Of a stretch of DNA of 64,000 bases, positions 61,408 through 64,000 are shown piece after piece. Under the pieces are notes generated by a model. It was given only the letters and a program-made list of their open reading frames with translations, was not told where the DNA came from and did not search any database. The translations under genes were made by a program, and so were the position numbers. The stretch is from Achromobacter aegrifaciens (GTDB lineage Bacteria > Pseudomonadota > Gammaproteobacteria > Burkholderiales > Burkholderiaceae_B). Position 1 is the stretch's first letter; the number at the start of each line of letters is the position of its first letter. The stretch spans positions 1-64,000 of the forward strand of contig NZ_CADIJY010000022.1 in NCBI RefSeq assembly GCF_902859735.1, given 5' to 3'.

Positions 61408-62223
61408 TCACATGATCCCGATGCGGTACTCCAGGTTCTTCACCAGGGTCCGCAGGCGCGGCCCCAGGGTCTCGTACACGTGCTTTTCGTCCAGGTTGTC
61501 AGCCGGGATCGTCACGTTGAAGGCCAGCGGCAAGTCATTGGAGCGATAGCGCATCGGCGTGGCGATGCCGCACAGCTCGGCCCGCCAGTCCTTGCTGACC
61601 ACGCAGAAGCCGTGCTCGGCGATGGCATCGAACGCGGGTTGCAGCGATGGGCCGAAGCGTTCCCAGTCCTCCGGGAACTCCTCGGCCAGCCGGGCGCAGA
61701 TGAGCTCACGCTCGTCCGGCGTCTGCGCATACAGCAGCGCGCGCCCGGTGGCGGTGCGCAGCAAGGGGCGGGCCGACCCGATGTCCGGGCGCGAGGCATT
61801 GGACGCGCCGTCGTGCACCGTTTCCACGTAGACCACCTGCAGGCGGTCGCGGATGGCCATGGACACCGGCCCCTTGGCATAGCGCGCCAGTTCGATCATG
61901 TCGTGCGCCGCCAGTTGCCGCAGCGTCAGGTGCACCAGCAAGGGATAGCCCAGCGTCAGCACCGCCGGACCCAGCGAATATTTGCCGGTGCGTTCGTCGC
62001 GCCGCAGATAGCCCAGCCCCACCAGCGTGAATGTCAGCCTGGACACCGTCGGGCGCGTCAGGCCGAGCATTTCGGCGATTTCCTTGTTGCCCAGCTGCGG
62101 CTCGGCCGCCGAAAAGCACTTGAGCACGTCGAGCCCGTTGGAAAGCGTGGAGGCAAAGCGCGGGTGCGCTTCCAGCGAGGCGCGGGATTCGAGTTCGTAG
62201 TTGAGCGGCGTTTTCGAGTGCAT
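61408..62223 (-). CDS. IclR-family transcriptional regulator
   Basis: 271 residues. N-terminal winged helix (LSNGLDVLKCFSAAEPQLGNKEIAEMLGLTRPTVSRLTFTLVGLGYLRRD) and a C-terminal effector domain (about 95-265) with TATGRALLYAQTPDERE and GIATPMRYRSNDLPLAFNVTIPA. It is divergent from the metallophosphoesterase gene across a 108-bp AT-rich gap, so that gene and whatever follows outside the window are likely targets. Confidence 0.9.
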   Translation of the reverse strand: MHSKTPLNYELESRASLEAHPRFASTLSNGLDVLKCFSAAEPQLGNKEIAEMLGLTRPTVSRLTFTLVGLGYLRRDERTGKYSLGPAVLTLGYPLLVHLTLRQLAAHDMIELARYAKGPVSMAIRDRLQVVYVETVHDGASNASRPDIGSARPLLRTATGRALLYAQTPDERELICARLAEEFPEDWERFGPSLQPAFDAIAEHGFCVVSKDWRAELCGIATPMRYRSNDLPLAFNVTIPADNLDEKHVYETLGPRLRTLVKNLEYRIGIM

Positions 62224-62331
62224 GGCGGCCTAGGGATTCGGAGCATTGACAGTATATCGTCTGCCGAAATACAAACATTCCGTTCACTATAAACACTTGA
62301 ATTCCATTTATTGAAATTGAAAGGGTAGTTG

Positions 62332-64000
62332 ATGACGAATTCCCGCTTTTCCCGCCAGCCGCTGGGCGCCCGCCTGTTCAGCTTTGCCGTGGTGGCCGAC
62401 ACCCACGTCAATGAATCCGAAGACACCTGCGCGTCGCCCTTCGCCACCAATGCCCGCGCCAATGCCCGGGCGCGGCACGTCTTCGCCGACATCGCCAGCC
62501 TGGACCCCGCGCCCGCCTTCACCATCCACCTGGGAGACATCGTCCACCCGGTGCCCAGCATGCCTTCGTTCGAGGTGGCGGCCGACCGCTTCAAGGCCAT
62601 CGCCGGCCAGATCGACATGCCGCTGCACCTGGTGCCCGGCAACCACGACGTCGGCGACAAGCGCATCGACTGGATGCCGGCCGACATCGTCTGCGACGAC
62701 TACCTGGACAAGTACCGCCAGGTGTTCGGGCCGGACTATTACGCGGTGGACCATGGCGGCGTGCGCTTCCTGTTCCTGAACGCACTGCTGTTCAACTCCG
62801 GACTGGCGGCGGATGACGCGCAGCGCGCCTGGATCGACGAGCAATTGGCAGGCGCCAGCGGCCGCGTCTTCGTGTCGCTGCATTACCCGCCCTATCTGCA
62901 TGACGCCAACGAACGCGGGTCCTACGACAACATCGACGAGCCCGGCCGCGGCTGGCTGCTGTCGCGCCTGGCCGATCCGCGCGTCGAAGGCGTGTTCGCC
63001 GGCCACGTCCACAATTTCTGGTACGACGTCATCGGCGTCGCGGAGGTCTACATGCTGCCGTCGACCGCCTTCCTGCGGCATGACTTTTCCGAGTTCTACC
63101 GGGTGCCGCCGGCGGACGAATTCGGCCGCGGCGACGTGGAAAAATTCGGCTATTTCATCGTCGACGTGCATGAGCAGGGGCATGTCGCCAAGCTGATCCG
63201 CACGCACGGCGCCATGCGCGGCGAGGCCGAACCGGGCCGGGCGGCGGCGCGCACCCTGCCTACCGTCCATACCAAGACCGCCGCCTGCGACGGCATCGCG
63301 GTCGAGATGCGGCATCCCTGGGCCGAGATCGTCGAAATTCCCTGCACCGGCGGCGTACAGGAGTTCGGCCGCAAGCTGGCGCGCAACGACTACCCGCTGA
63401 TGTCCATGTGGGAAATGGGGCTGCGCACGCTCAAGATTCCCGTGCAGGATCTGCGCGACGACAAGACCTTGCGCCGTGCGCGCCTCATGTCCGACGTCGG
63501 CCACCGCTTCGTGCTGACCTCGCTGGGGCTGCCGGACGCCAGGCTGCTGCAACAGGCGCGCGAGCATGGCGTGGCCATCGCCGCCATCGAGATCAACCTG
63601 AACGCCCAGGCGCTGGAAGAGGCGGGCGCAGCCTTGCAGCGCCTGCGCGCGCACACCGACGCCCGCCTTGTCTATTGCAAGATCCGCACGGGCGCGGACG
63701 ATGCCCACTTCGACGGCAAGCACTACAGCCATTTCGTCAACACCGGCCTGCGCGCGTCCGAGCTCGAAGCGGCGCAATCCGCGCTGCTGCCGCACTTCGC
63801 GCAGAAGAACCTGGACGGTTTCACCGTACGCCTGGACTGGGGCGCCGACCTGATCGCCACGCACCAGCAACTGGCCGCGCGGGCGCGCGACTGGGGCGCG
63901 ACGGTGAACGTGGGCGTCAAGCTGGCCGACCGCCTGGCGGCGGCCAACACCGACGACACCGCCATCGCCGCGCTGGTGGCCGAAGCCTTCCTGGCGGCCC
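62332..64000 (+). CDS. metallophosphoesterase with a large C-terminal domain (3' end outside window)
   Basis: Open from the ATG at 62332 to the window end, 556 codons without a stop. Residues about 15-260 are a calcineurin-type phosphoesterase with all metal motifs: VVADTHVNES (D-x-H), IHLGDIVHP (GD), VPGNHDVGD (GNHD), SLHYPPY (H) and FAGHVHNFW (GHxH), for a di-metal centre that cleaves phosphomono- or diesters. Residues about 310-556 form a second, different domain with repeated beta-alpha-like segments (VAIAAIEINLNAQALEEAG, LDGFTVRLDWGADLIA) reminiscent of a TIM barrel; it is not identified. Possibly the head of an IclR-controlled operon. Confidence 0.85.
   Translation, partial: MTNSRFSRQPLGARLFSFAVVADTHVNESEDTCASPFATNARANARARHVFADIASLDPAPAFTIHLGDIVHPVPSMPSFEVAADRFKAIAGQIDMPLHLVPGNHDVGDKRIDWMPADIVCDDYLDKYRQVFGPDYYAVDHGGVRFLFLNALLFNSGLAADDAQRAWIDEQLAGASGRVFVSLHYPPYLHDANERGSYDNIDEPGRGWLLSRLADPRVEGVFAGHVHNFWYDVIGVAEVYMLPSTAFLRHDFSEFYRVPPADEFGRGDVEKFGYFIVDVHEQGHVAKLIRTHGAMRGEAEPGRAAARTLPTVHTKTAACDGIAVEMRHPWAEIVEIPCTGGVQEFGRKLARNDYPLMSMWEMGLRTLKIPVQDLRDDKTLRRARLMSDVGHRFVLTSLGLPDARLLQQAREHGVAIAAIEINLNAQALEEAGAALQRLRAHTDARLVYCKIRTGADDAHFDGKHYSHFVNTGLRASELEAAQSALLPHFAQKNLDGFTVRLDWGADLIATHQQLAARARDWGATVNVGVKLADRLAAANTDDTAIAALVAEAFLAA

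Noticed and set aside
1-64000. CRISPR array, tRNA/rRNA genes, insertion sequences, prophage or integrase
   Set aside because: No direct-repeat/spacer pattern, no cloverleaf-like segment noticed by eye, and no transposase or integrase product was found; short tRNAs could only be excluded with tRNAscan.

Overview
The window is one contiguous stretch of a high-GC chromosome from a betaproteobacterium, most likely Achromobacter or a close Alcaligenaceae relative. The basis is gene content: a copper nitrite reductase with the 24 + 336 residue layout I recall for the Achromobacter xylosoxidans blue NirK, a tripartite-type (Bug) binding protein beside CoA-thioester genes, many LysR/MocR/GNAT/DMT pairs, and Alcaligenaceae-style codon use. 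No tRNA, rRNA, phage, IS element or CRISPR array was recognised.

Layout. 1-5 kb: the end of an M20-type amidase, a thioredoxin-like protein, two DMT exporters, a GNAT acetyltransferase and a divergent MocR regulator. 5-11 kb: a leftward five-gene acyl-CoA catabolic operon (Bug protein, CaiB CoA-transferase, SDR, thiolase, MaoC hydratase) facing a LysR regulator. 11-15 kb: LysE exporters, a DUF72 protein and glutathione reductase. 15-23.5 kb: an aerobic/anaerobic respiration block with an orphan homodimeric pyruvate dehydrogenase E1, a c5-type cytochrome, nirK, a Crp/Fnr regulator with a C-terminal cysteine cluster, nirV and the quinol-dependent NO reductase norB. nirK and nirV share a TTGCT-N4-CGCAA box. 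23.7-29.2 kb: MarR, an Asp/Glu racemase-like protein, a second Crp/Fnr regulator, an acyl-CoA synthetase and an acyl-CoA dehydrogenase.

29.2-30.15 kb has no convincing gene. It holds two diverged copies of a ~156-bp element with a conserved core and different but self-complementary ends. Each copy lies just 3' of a gene and in that gene's orientation. Further strong hairpins and a 10-C tract lie between them. This is the least explained part of the window.

30-42.4 kb: accessory metabolism and regulators (MFS/HxlR pair, PNPOx-like protein, GST, two LysR, FMN reductase, AraC, proline dehydrogenase, DMT, D-amino-acid dehydrogenase), then nsrR and hmp for NO detoxification with a good NsrR box. 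42.5-58.1 kb: a complete-looking aryl polyene (APE) pigment cluster in the canonical gene order. It has a divergent phosphopantetheinyl transferase and seventeen tightly overlapping rightward genes: type II PKS enzymes, two ACPs, a ligase-dehydratase fusion, membrane and lipid-attachment enzymes, a LolA-like carrier, an MMPL exporter and a lipoprotein. 58.1-64 kb: a secreted small protein, a YqeY protein behind a 17-bp tandem repeat, DinB polymerase IV, a PaaI thioesterase, a lipoprotein, an IclR regulator and a metallophosphoesterase cut by the window end.

The nitrite/NO theme recurs (nirK, nirV, norB, hmp, nsrR), with one set probably controlled by a Crp/Fnr protein and the other by NsrR.
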